Source: Longilinea arvoryzae (GTDB lineage Bacteria > Chloroflexota > Anaerolineae > Anaerolineales > Anaerolineaceae). Taken from it: DNA of 64,000 bases. Below the pieces are notes generated by a model that saw only the letters and a list, made by a program, of their open reading frames with translations, had not been told where the DNA came from and ran no database searches. The position numbers and the translations under genes are program-made. This document shows, piece by piece, positions 16,824-24,428 of the stretch; position 1 is the first letter of the stretch; the number at the start of each line of letters is the position of its first letter. The stretch lies in assembly GCF_001050235.1 (NCBI RefSeq), contig NZ_DF967972.1:1192475-1256474 (forward strand), in the 5' to 3' direction.

Positions 16824-17534
16824 TCAACTCTCCAGTTGGGAAATTTCGGCGATGTTCTTCAAACGTTGCATCAGGCCGGAGCGCTCGTTGAGGATGGCCT
16901 GGATGGCGGCGCTGGCCTGCTGCGGCCAGGCGCGCATGTGGGCTTTATTGGCTGAAGCGGGCAGCTCAGCCGCCGCTTCGCGGAGTTCGGCCAGACGGAT
17001 ATCGTTGTCCGCCGCCAGGGTCACCGGGTCGGCGCCGGGAGCGGGCTGGAAAGGCCCGGCCAGGAACCAGCCGATGCGTTCGCTGTTGTCGAGGATGGGC
17101 GCGCGGCTGTATTGCAGACCGGCGTGGCAGGTGAGCATTTCGCCTTCACCGGCCACGCTGAACTGCTGCCAGGATTGGCCGCAGGCGGTCCGTCCCTGGG
17201 GTGTGGATTGGACCAGCGCGCAGAAGCTGCACGGCGTGCTGGGTTCGGTCAGCGGCTTGCCCTGGTTGTCGATCACCAGCGCGCCGACCTGGCCGATGGC
17301 CGAGAAGAGGGATTGGATGGTCTGCACGCAGTGGGTGGGGAAGGCGCGCACCGGCGTGTCGGCAGTTGGGCCGGGGGCGCCACTCAACAGGCGCTCGACC
17401 TCGCTGGAGGGGAAGCGCCACTGCTGCCCGATCTTGACGCCCTTGAGGCGCCCGTCGTTGAGCATTCGGTAGACCGTGATGCGGTCGACCTTGAGAAGAT
17501 CCTGAACCTGGCGGGTGGTGAGTAAGTTAGTCAT
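16824..17534 (-). CDS. Transcriptional regulator: excisionase-type HTH fused to a PocR sensor domain
   Basis: 236 residues. Residues 1-55 are a MerR/excisionase-like DNA-binding domain (LLTTRQVQDLLKVDRITVYRML, KGVKIGQQWRFP). Residues 75-180 match the PocR domain: PCSFCALVQSTPQGRTACGQSW and MLTCHAGLQYSRAPI with conserved Cys and His, and GWFLAGPF. PocR domains bind small hydrocarbon ligands or, in some contexts, may be redox sensors. Located immediately upstream of the SQR-dsrC-dsrE operon on the same strand, it is the likely regulator of sulfide oxidation. Confidence 0.85.
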   Translation of the reverse strand: MTNLLTTRQVQDLLKVDRITVYRMLNDGRLKGVKIGQQWRFPSSEVERLLSGAPGPTADTPVRAFPTHCVQTIQSLFSAIGQVGALVIDNQGKPLTEPSTPCSFCALVQSTPQGRTACGQSWQQFSVAGEGEMLTCHAGLQYSRAPILDNSERIGWFLAGPFQPAPGADPVTLAADNDIRLAELREAAAELPASANKAHMRAWPQQASAAIQAILNERSGLMQRLKNIAEISQLES

Positions 17535-17545
17535 AGTTGTTATAA

Positions 17546-17575
17546 GTTGATATAACGTTTTATACGTTGATATAA
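17546..17575. promoter_or_regulatory. Two direct GTTGATATAA boxes upstream of the PocR regulator
   Basis: GTTGATATAA occurs at 17546-17555 and 17566-17575, exactly 20 bases (two helical turns) apart, just before the regulator's start codon. The spacing places both on the same face of DNA, as expected for an autoregulatory operator. The surrounding bases are AT-rich and probably include the promoter. Confidence 0.6.
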
Positions 17576-17579
17576 TAAC

Positions 17580-17913
17580 GGCGCACAGGAAAAATGACAA
17601 TAGTGACAAATGTCACATATTGGAGGAAAGAAGCCTTGATAAAAAATCGGTATTCGGTATTCATGAAGAGTGAAGAGTGATGAGGAATGATGGGGAATGC
17701 TCGAAAGCAGAGATCGATTTGTTGATCGGCGATCTTGTTGGCCTCGACCGTGCCCAGTTCGTCCCCCTTCCCCGCAGGCTTTTTAAAATAGTTCGGATCT
17801 TCATCGTTATAATGAAACGTAAATAAATTCTTTTCCGTTTCTTTACCTGTTTTCTGTCAGATTTTTCTTTTTTTTGCGTTTACTCCATTGAAAACCAGCC
17901 TCGTTTTGAAAGC
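17580..17913. other. Gene-free stretch before the first sigma factor
   Basis: No coding region. A TATAAT sequence at 17808-17813 may be the -10 box for the sigma-factor operon, without a convincing -35. The stretch 17655-17700 has short direct repeats of GAAGAGTGA/GAGGAATGA type. A T-rich run at 17850-17880 precedes the start. Confidence 0.4.
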
Positions 17914-18510
17914 ATGGAGGAACATGTATTGAAAGATGCCAGCTTTTTTCAAGGCTTGACGCAATGGATGCACGGTAAGGAGCAAGAATCCCCCCTGCTC
18001 AATCCCGAAGCGTTCAGCGACCTGTACGAGCGCGATTACCTTTCGGTCTACCGCTATCTCTACGGGTTGCATGGGGGACCGGCGGAAGATATCGAAGACC
18101 TGACCGCCGAGACTTTCATGCGCGCCTGGAAGGCGCGCCGAACTTTCCGGGGCGAACCGGACGGCTCCGTCACCGGCTGGCTGCTGCGCATCGCGCGCCG
18201 CCTGGTGATCGACGGCTACCGCCGCGGGCGGGCACGCATCCAGACAGCCGAAGACCCGCCGGACGACCTGCCGCAGTTAGGAACGCCGCCGGAAAACCTG
18301 GTGTTGATGGGCGAACAAACCGCCACACTCTGGAAGTTGTTGCGCTGTTTACCCGGCAAACAACGGGAAATGTTGGCGCTGCGTTACCTGCTCGACTGGC
18401 GCATCGGCCAGATCGGGGAATACCTGGGAATGCCGGAAAACACGGTTTCGGTCGGCATTCACCGCGCCCTGGCGCGATTGCAGCAGGAATGGCCGGATGG
18501 CAAGGAGTAA
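17914..18510 (+). CDS. ECF-type RNA polymerase sigma factor (unit 1)
   Basis: 198 residues. Region 2 is at about 30-105 (FSDLYERDYLSVYRYLYGL, EDLTAETFMRAWKA, GWLLRIARRLVIDGYRR) and region 4 at about 140-190 (LRCLPGKQREMLALRYLLDWRIGQIGEYLGMPENTVSVGIHRALARL). Such factors direct RNA polymerase to stress promoters when released from a membrane anti-sigma factor. The next gene starts 5 bases after the stop and encodes a membrane protein, the probable anti-sigma partner. Confidence 0.92.
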   Translation: MEEHVLKDASFFQGLTQWMHGKEQESPLLNPEAFSDLYERDYLSVYRYLYGLHGGPAEDIEDLTAETFMRAWKARRTFRGEPDGSVTGWLLRIARRLVIDGYRRGRARIQTAEDPPDDLPQLGTPPENLVLMGEQTATLWKLLRCLPGKQREMLALRYLLDWRIGQIGEYLGMPENTVSVGIHRALARLQQEWPDGKE

Positions 18511-18514
18511 GCTG

Positions 18515-19942
18515 ATGTCTGATCTGCCGATCAAGAAAATCAAAATCGAAGAAATCGAAGAGCTGCTTCGTTCGATCCGTCCCCAGCCGGGTGAACGATA
18601 TCACCAGTGCATGAGGCGGGCCCCATGGGCGTCAAACACCGGGGAGTATCGAAGCGCCTGGATGAAAAAACAGCGATTCGCCTTCGTTGCAGCCGTTATG
18701 CTGCTGTCCGTCATCCTGCTGGCGACCCCGGCCGGGAAGGTGCTGGCGGACGCGTTGATGCAGTTCTTCACCCGCGCACAGGGCAATACCCTGCCTGTGC
18801 CCACCGACCAGATCGCCCCGCCCGCGCCGACCCGCACCCCGGCGCCCACCCACGCGCTGGCGCTGCACCCGGCGGGTGAGATCGTTACGCCAACGCCGAC
18901 GATTACGCCGACGCTCCATTCACAGGCCGGCGTCATGCAGGATATGACGCTGTTGGAAGCCGAGGCCGCAATCGGGTTCGACCTGTACGAACCGCTGGAG
19001 CTGCCGCGCGACTACCGCCTGATCCGTATTCAGTACGATTCGCAGCAACAGGCCGTGACCTTGCTGTACGCCTCTCCCAAAGCCGCGACCGGCGAGTTCT
19101 TTTCGATCACCCAGGGGAAGCATCTGCCTCCATTCGAGGTGGGCGCCGACGCAGCGGTCGAAACGATTTCGATAGGCGCTACCAGCGCCGAGTTTGTCCG
19201 GGGAATGTGGTTTACCCCGGCCGGATCCGACCAGGCTTACTGGGAAGATCGTTCTGAAATCTACACGCTCCGCTGGCAAATGGAAGATGTCACCATCGAT
19301 ATTCAATTCGTGTTGAACGAGTCCTTCTCCCCGGCTTATCTCGAGCGCGACGAAATGCTGGCGGTGGCGCGTAGTCTGAGACAGTGCAAAACCGGCGAAG
19401 CGTGCCCGGTGAAAAACGCCGCCACACCCACCCCCGGGATGGGTTGGGAGCAGGCCTTTACTGACGTCGCCGGGTTGGAAACAGCCACCGGCTACGATGT
19501 ACTGGAGCCCGCCGTGTTGCCCGAGGGCCTGTCCTTCAGTCACGCGCGCTTCGAACCATCCTCGCGCAGCGTCATGCTCTTCTACGGCAGTTTCGGCGCC
19601 GATCTGATCCGTTCCAACGGCCCGGTGCTGATCGTCTACCAGCGCCCGCTGACCGGGGAAGTAACCCCAAACGCTGCGGCGTCCGATACCGGCTACCCGG
19701 CGGAAGCCATTCAAATCGTCGAGGTCAATGGCTACCCTGGCACGATCTATCGTGGAAGCCTTTCCACCGGTTTGTATGTGGAGGGCCAGCCGACTTCCAC
19801 GCCGGCCTGGACGGACGAATATGGCGAGATCAGCCTGGACTGGACGACAGAAGACTGGATGTTCTCCCTGCGGTTTTCCGGTTCGAGCGGCGCCCGGCTG
19901 ACGCAGGAAGATCTGATTGCGATCGCCGAAAGCCTGCGCTGA
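18515..19942 (+). CDS. Membrane-anchored putative anti-sigma factor with two DUF4367-like sensor domains
   Basis: 475 residues. The cytosolic N-terminus (1-52) is short and would contact the sigma factor; one membrane segment follows (FAFVAAVMLLSVILLATPAG, about 55-74). Next come ADALMQFFTRAQGNTLPVP and a Pro/Thr-rich linker. Two extracytoplasmic repeats of about 155 residues follow, each opening with a GFDLYEP / GYDVLEP motif and ending near IAESLR or VARSLR. AAGGAG 9 bases before the ATG at 18515 decides the start. The shorter paralogue at 20706 has one sensor repeat. Confidence 0.75.
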   Translation: MSDLPIKKIKIEEIEELLRSIRPQPGERYHQCMRRAPWASNTGEYRSAWMKKQRFAFVAAVMLLSVILLATPAGKVLADALMQFFTRAQGNTLPVPTDQIAPPAPTRTPAPTHALALHPAGEIVTPTPTITPTLHSQAGVMQDMTLLEAEAAIGFDLYEPLELPRDYRLIRIQYDSQQQAVTLLYASPKAATGEFFSITQGKHLPPFEVGADAAVETISIGATSAEFVRGMWFTPAGSDQAYWEDRSEIYTLRWQMEDVTIDIQFVLNESFSPAYLERDEMLAVARSLRQCKTGEACPVKNAATPTPGMGWEQAFTDVAGLETATGYDVLEPAVLPEGLSFSHARFEPSSRSVMLFYGSFGADLIRSNGPVLIVYQRPLTGEVTPNAAASDTGYPAEAIQIVEVNGYPGTIYRGSLSTGLYVEGQPTSTPAWTDEYGEISLDWTTEDWMFSLRFSGSSGARLTQEDLIAIAESLR

Positions 19943-19966
19943 TTTTCGCTTGGATTTCGATCCTGG

Positions 19967-19994
19967 GGGGCGCGAGATCTCTCGCGCCCCTTTT
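19967..19994 (+). terminator. Terminator after sigma unit 1
   Basis: GGGGCGCGAG-ATCT-CTCGCGCCCC is a perfect 10-base stem with a TTTT tail, 24 bases after the stop codon. Confidence 0.9.
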
Positions 19995-20083
19995 GCCTAT
20001 CTTTTTCCGATCTCAAAGGATAATAAATATAGAGGATCCTCTCATTGAGAAATTCAGAATACCTTTCCTGAGGCATTCAAGCC

Positions 20084-20713
20084 ATGGCTCATACTGACCC
20101 ACCGGCTCCGGATGGTCCGGAACTGGCCTTTGACCTACCCGCTATCGCTCGTCTGAAGCAAGGGAATATCGATGGATTGGAAGCGCTCGTCCAGCGCTAT
20201 CAAGTCGAAGCGGTCCACGCCGCCCTACTGATCGTGCGCGATCCGGCGTTGGCCCAGGACATCGCCCAGGAGGCGTTCCTTCAGGCCTACCGGAAGATCG
20301 ACCAGTTCAATGAACGGCGGCCGTTCCGGCCCTGGTTGATGCGGATCGTGATCAACGCCGCGCTCAAGGCCGCCCGGCGCCGGCAACGCTTCTCGGCGTT
20401 GGAAGAGTCCGGGGACGGGCGCCGGGCAGCCGAATGGCTGATCGATCCGGCGCTCGGCCCGGAGTCGCTGGCTGAGACGGCCGAAACGCGCGAGAGGATC
20501 TGGCAGGCGCTGGGGCGCCTGGCGCCCTCGCAGCGCGCGGCAGTGGTGCTGCGTTACTTCCTGGATGAAACCGAAAGCGAAATGGTGCGCGATTTGAACC
20601 GGCCGCTCACGACCGTCAAATGGTGGCTGTACAGCGCCCGGCAGCGGTTGCGGACCCTGCTGCAGCCGAAGGATGGGGAAAAGACCGAACAACAAGAGGT
20701 CGACCATGAATGA
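20084..20713 (+). CDS. ECF-type RNA polymerase sigma factor (unit 2)
   Basis: 209 residues. Region 2: LEALVQRYQVEAVHAALLIVRD, AQDIAQEAFLQAYRKI and PWLMRIVINAALKAARRR. Region 4: LGRLAPSQRAAVVLRYFLDETESEMVRDLNRPLTTVKWWLYSARQRL. The region 4 helix-turn-helix differs in detail from unit 1, so its promoter set may differ. The gene overlaps the next one by 8 bases, indicating coupled synthesis with its anti-sigma partner. The short gap after the preceding terminator should hold its own promoter. Confidence 0.92.
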   Translation: MAHTDPPAPDGPELAFDLPAIARLKQGNIDGLEALVQRYQVEAVHAALLIVRDPALAQDIAQEAFLQAYRKIDQFNERRPFRPWLMRIVINAALKAARRRQRFSALEESGDGRRAAEWLIDPALGPESLAETAETRERIWQALGRLAPSQRAAVVLRYFLDETESEMVRDLNRPLTTVKWWLYSARQRLRTLLQPKDGEKTEQQEVDHE

Positions 20714-21512
20714 AAGTCAAATCCGATCCATTCTCAGGGATCTTTCCGAGCATAAGGCGCCCGGCGCAGCGATCGACCTGTGGCCGGCCCTCCAATCCCG
20801 ACTTCAGACGGGTGAATTCGCAGAAACGAGAGGAACTCGAATGAACACTCGTCGAAAATTCAGCCTGCGGCTGGCAGCCGCGATCGCACTGGTTGTGCTT
20901 CTGTTCGCAGCATTTTTCGCCCTCACACCGCAGGGGCGGGCGCTGGCGCAGGAAGCGCTGCAGTTCTTTACCCGCGCGGAAAGCGACCAGTTACCCCTCC
21001 AGGATTGGCAATTGACGCCGGCGCCCACTCCTGGCACATCAACCCCTGACCCGGCCTCTATCCTCGACGCAACCGCGAGTGTCCAGGAAGTGGAGCAAAT
21101 TGCGGGTTTCGATGTGCTGGTGCCGTCCTGGATTCCGGATTCACTTCAGTTCGTCGGCGCAACACTCGAGGAAGACAAGTCCATTGTGCGCATCTTCTAC
21201 CAGTACGTTGAAACGAATACGAATGGCCTGGCGCTTCGCCAGCAACCCATCCCGGTGTCAGAAGACTGTGAACTGTGCGAGATGGTCGGCGCCAGCGCGG
21301 AGGTGCAGACAGTTTCGATCCTGGGCAACGCTGGGGAATACGTCGAGGGGGTCTGGAAGCTGACCGACCAGGGACCCATCTGGGAATCGGACCCTTACAT
21401 GAAAACATTGCGCTGGCAGGCCAATGGCATGGCGTTCGAGCTGGGTTTCATGGGGCCGCCCGACGGGCTCAGCCTGGAAGATTTGATCGAAATCGCGGAG
21501 AGCCTGCAATAG
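20706..21512 (+). CDS. Membrane-anchored putative anti-sigma factor with one DUF4367-like domain
   Basis: 268 residues. The N-terminal 45 or so residues are cytosolic. A membrane segment follows (FSLRLAAAIALVVLLFAAFFAL, about 50-71), then GRALAQEALQFFTRAESDQLPLQ, clearly paralogous to the juxtamembrane part of the unit 1 protein. After a Pro/Thr linker there is one sensor domain from about 120, opening with GFDVLVPSWIP and closing with LIEIAESLQ. Anti-sigma function is inferred from its overlap with the ECF sigma gene; no zinc-binding ASD motif is visible. Confidence 0.75.
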   Translation: MNESQIRSILRDLSEHKAPGAAIDLWPALQSRLQTGEFAETRGTRMNTRRKFSLRLAAAIALVVLLFAAFFALTPQGRALAQEALQFFTRAESDQLPLQDWQLTPAPTPGTSTPDPASILDATASVQEVEQIAGFDVLVPSWIPDSLQFVGATLEEDKSIVRIFYQYVETNTNGLALRQQPIPVSEDCELCEMVGASAEVQTVSILGNAGEYVEGVWKLTDQGPIWESDPYMKTLRWQANGMAFELGFMGPPDGLSLEDLIEIAESLQ

Positions 21513-21534
21513 CGCCCGCCGCGGGAGAAAAATC

Positions 21535-21562
21535 AGGCGCAGCTTCGGCTGCGCCTTTTTTT
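21535..21562 (+). terminator. Terminator after sigma unit 2
   Basis: AGGCGCAGC-TTCG-GCTGCGCCT with a stable TTCG loop, followed by a run of seven T. Confidence 0.92.
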
Positions 21563-21566
21563 AGTT

Positions 21567-22745
21567 TCACTCTCCGCGGATGACGACGCCGTTGTGCATC
21601 ACCAGCCGGACGTTTTGCAGCGCAGTGAGGTCTTCGCTCGGGTCGCCGCTCACGGCCAGCAGGTCGGCGATTTTCCCGGCTTCGATGGTGCCCAATTGAT
21701 TCTCCAACCCGCAGGCGACGGCGCCGTTGCGCGTGGCTGAGACGATCACCTGCATCGGCGACAGGCCGGCCTCCTGCATGCGCTGCAGCTCGGTGACCGG
21801 CAGCCCCAGGTCGAACGCACCCGGGTAGCCGCCGTAATCGGTGCCCAGCGCCACCTGCCCGCCGGCTGCGACGAAGCGGCGTGTGTTTTCGATGGCGCTG
21901 GGCAGTGTGCCCTGACCGACCCTGTCCCACAGTTCGAGGGTGGGGATCCACATCACGCCCTGTTCGACCGCCTGCGCGATGACGGCGTCGTCCAGTGGGT
22001 CCATCGGCATGTGAGCAATCTCATCCACGCCGGCGTCCAGGCAGGTTTGGGCGTACTTTGCCCAGGTGATGTGGGCGCTGGTGCGCACGCCGCGTTGGTG
22101 CCCGGCCTCCACGATGGCCTGCGCCTGATCCAGCGGCAGCAGTGGCCAACGGGTGCTGGGCGGGCGGTAATCCTCGAAGGCGATCTTCACCAGGTCGGCG
22201 CCCAGGTCGAGCGCTGCGTTGACCTTTTCGACCGCGTCCTGCGTCGAGGATACCGTCAGTTCGCCGTAACCCTGCGGCGGCGAAATAATCGGCGTCGAGG
22301 CCACCAGGCGGGCCAACTCCGGCCGGGCGTTGATCGCGGCCTTATGCGCGTAGTTGGCTTCCATGCTGGCCGTGCTGCCGCTGTTGCCCATGTCACGCAC
22401 GGTGGTCACGCCGGCCTGCGCCCAGGCGGCCAGCTTTTCTTCGTCGAAGCCGGTATGCACGTGCGCGTTGATCAGCCCTGGCAGCAGCGTTGCGCCCTGC
22501 AGGTCGATCACGGTCGCTCCGGCGGGGATATTCACATGATCTGCCGGCCCGGCCGCCAGGATGCGGTCAGCGCTCACCAACACCACGGCATCTTCCAGGG
22601 GCGCCGCGCCCGTGCCATCGATCAGCCTGGCATGGATCAGCGCTGTCACCGGTTCGGCCGGGGCGGACGGTTGTGGCGCGCAGGAGGAAAACAGGATGGA
22701 CAGGATGCAGAGGATAAGAAGAAAAAGGGTTGTTTTATGTCTCAT
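21567..22745 (-). CDS. Amidohydrolase-family lipoprotein
   Basis: 392 residues. The signal ends in the lipobox LFSSCAPQ (Cys22), so the enzyme is probably lipid-anchored outside the cytoplasmic membrane. The metal-binding set of the amidohydrolase superfamily is present: HVHTGF (about 94-96), the bridging-Lys region LVKIAFEDY, SAHITW, the His in IAHMP and the final Asp in ALGTDYGG. The C-terminal GTIEAGKIADLLAVSGDP is typical of imidazolonepropionase/prolidase-like members. Substrate unknown; a peptidase or lactonase role is possible. Confidence 0.87.
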   Translation of the reverse strand: MRHKTTLFLLILCILSILFSSCAPQPSAPAEPVTALIHARLIDGTGAAPLEDAVVLVSADRILAAGPADHVNIPAGATVIDLQGATLLPGLINAHVHTGFDEEKLAAWAQAGVTTVRDMGNSGSTASMEANYAHKAAINARPELARLVASTPIISPPQGYGELTVSSTQDAVEKVNAALDLGADLVKIAFEDYRPPSTRWPLLPLDQAQAIVEAGHQRGVRTSAHITWAKYAQTCLDAGVDEIAHMPMDPLDDAVIAQAVEQGVMWIPTLELWDRVGQGTLPSAIENTRRFVAAGGQVALGTDYGGYPGAFDLGLPVTELQRMQEAGLSPMQVIVSATRNGAVACGLENQLGTIEAGKIADLLAVSGDPSEDLTALQNVRLVMHNGVVIRGE

Positions 22746-22913
22746 CGGTTTGGCATTCGAGAAGATGTTTTCAGGTTGATATCGTGAAAATGAAATCCAA
22801 TTTGATTATAGAGACAGATCATGGCAGGATTTACTCGAAAGGTGGCCAGTCTTTTACAACCGGTCTGGTAAACGCCCGCATCCATTCACCGAGCCTTTCG
22901 CCTGGATCAACGA

Positions 22914-22943
22914 AAATTGCCCCGCAAAAATCCGGGGCAATTT
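22914..22943 (-). terminator. Terminator after the 137-residue hypothetical gene
   Basis: AAATTGCCCCG pairs perfectly with CGGGGCAATTT across an 8-base loop. On the reverse strand it is followed by TCG after the stem's own T run, and it lies 39 bases after that gene's stop. Confidence 0.7.
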
Positions 22944-22981
22944 GAATTGAAATCTGAATTGTTTGGATCGTCATCCAGGGA

Positions 22982-23395
22982 CTATTTCGTCAATCCGGCC
23001 TCCCGCAGGCGGTTGTAAAAGGATATTTCATCCGCCGGACTCATATTGGCGAGGTTGTAATTGCGGACGACAGCCTGCAGCGGCGCCAACGCCTGTGCGA
23101 TGAGCGCGGTGTCGCCGGATTTAGCGGGCGTACGGACGGGCTTTTTCGGCTGGGGGCGGTTCACGTGGTAACCGATATTCTCGAGCGTTTGCTCGACCGC
23201 CCGCGAAGGCCAGATGCCGGCCCGACTCATCTCCTTCCGGAGGGTTCTGGCGTCCGCTGCCGTCAGGTTGAACGGGTCGTATTTGAACAGAATCTCGGCC
23301 AGTTTTAATCGCTCATCTTGCGTGAGGGCCGGAACGGTAAATTGAGGCTGAATTCGCGATGCTGAAGGCTGATTACCCGATATTGAACTGAACAT
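22982..23395 (-). CDS. Hypothetical protein, 137 residues
   Basis: I do not recognise this family. The start at 23395 is chosen because AAGG lies 8 bases upstream; a frame extension to 23443 has no such site. The first 25 residues are polar and probably disordered. Residues 25-80 are predicted helical and charged (LTQDERLKLAEILFKYDPFNLTAADARTL). A Pro/Lys-rich linker (PQPKKPVRTPAKSG) leads to a second helical part. No signal peptide or membrane segment. It has its own terminator and an AT-rich upstream region, so it looks like a single-gene unit. Confidence 0.6.
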   Translation of the reverse strand: MFSSISGNQPSASRIQPQFTVPALTQDERLKLAEILFKYDPFNLTAADARTLRKEMSRAGIWPSRAVEQTLENIGYHVNRPQPKKPVRTPAKSGDTALIAQALAPLQAVVRNYNLANMSPADEISFYNRLREAGLTK

Positions 23396-23566
23396 AAGGA
23401 AGACCTTTTTGTCTGCAGGGATGGTTAATATCGAACAAGACACATCTTAATCCCGGGTGATTAAGAAGTTGTTAATTTTTAGTATAATTTGCATTAACAG
23501 GTGAATAAAGGATCGGGTTCTCTTCGAACCCATGTCCGGACTTAACGATCGAAATTATTTCTGAAA

Positions 23567-23599
23567 TCACACACAGGACCCGTTCGGTTCTGTGTGTGT
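23567..23599 (-). terminator. Stem-loop after the class I methyltransferase gene
   Basis: CACACACAGGACC and GGTTCTGTGTGTG form a 13-base stem with one G-T pair and a 5-base loop, 6 bases beyond the methyltransferase stop. There is no clear T run, so it may be a Rho-type or mRNA-stabilising hairpin. Confidence 0.55.
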
Positions 23600-23604
23600 C
23601 AATT

Positions 23605-24369
23605 TCAGGTCAACTTGACGGCCCTGGTGGCCATGAACTGCGGCATGAATTTGTTAATCGGGTCGTCCGGAAAGACATCCTCATACAGGTCCACCAGCGC
23701 CAGGCCGGCGGCCATCTGCCCGGCCAGAAAATCGGTGAAAGTGTGGCTGAATTCGAGCGGATCGTCCGGGCCCAACCGCGCGGCGCGTTCCTGAGGCGTA
23801 AGGCTGCCCAGGTCGGAATAGGGCAGCGCGAAGCGCAGGAACCAGAGGCCGTCTTTTTCATCGAGACAGTAGGTGTGCGGCTGATTGAAGCCCATCAACA
23901 GCGCGCCGCCCGCTCGCAGCACGCGGGCGCACTCGCGCCACACCGGCAGCACGTCCTCGACGAAACAGGTGGAGACCGGGTTGATGATCAAATCGAACGA
24001 ACCGTCGGCGAAGGCGGACAGGTCGGCCATGTCGCCCTGCACCGTGCGCAGGATCAGGCCGTCGCGCTCGGCCACCAGGCGGTCCTGAGCCAACTGGCGC
24101 GGGGAGTTATCGAAGACGGTCACATTGGCGCCGGCCGCGGCCAGGATGGGTCCCTGCTGCCCGCCGCCGGAGGCCAGGCACAGCACGTCGTGGCCGGTCA
24201 GGGGTGAAGGGAACCACCCGGCGGGCACGGGCTTGGTGGGCGTGAGAACGATTTGCCAGTTCCCCCGGCGGGCGGCCTGAACCTGCTCGCTGGTTACGGG
24301 GATGGTCCACATATTCTGTTTTTCGACCTGTTTATCCCAGGCCGAGCGGTTGTATGAGACGGTATCCAT
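23605..24369 (-). CDS. Class I SAM-dependent methyltransferase
   Basis: 254 residues. Rossmann-fold methyltransferase with motif I as [20 protein letters not shown] (about 62-81), an acidic residue ending the next strand (VTVFDNS), the QGDMADL loop and motif [15 protein letters not shown]. The N-terminal [17 protein letters not shown] is typical of a broad uncharacterised group in Chloroflexota and Firmicutes. Cytosolic; the methyl acceptor is unknown. It stands alone between two hairpins. Confidence 0.85.
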   Translation of the reverse strand: MDTVSYNRSAWDKQVEKQNMWTIPVTSEQVQAARRGNWQIVLTPTKPVPAGWFPSPLTGHDVLCLASGGGQQGPILAAAGANVTVFDNSPRQLAQDRLVAERDGLILRTVQGDMADLSAFADGSFDLIINPVSTCFVEDVLPVWRECARVLRAGGALLMGFNQPHTYCLDEKDGLWFLRFALPYSDLGSLTPQERAARLGPDDPLEFSHTFTDFLAGQMAAGLALVDLYEDVFPDDPINKFMPQFMATRAVKLT

Positions 24370-24428
24370 GCGATGATTATATCAAGCGCGGACAAGTTTC
24401 CCTGCCCGCGCTTGAACGGAAACGGTGG

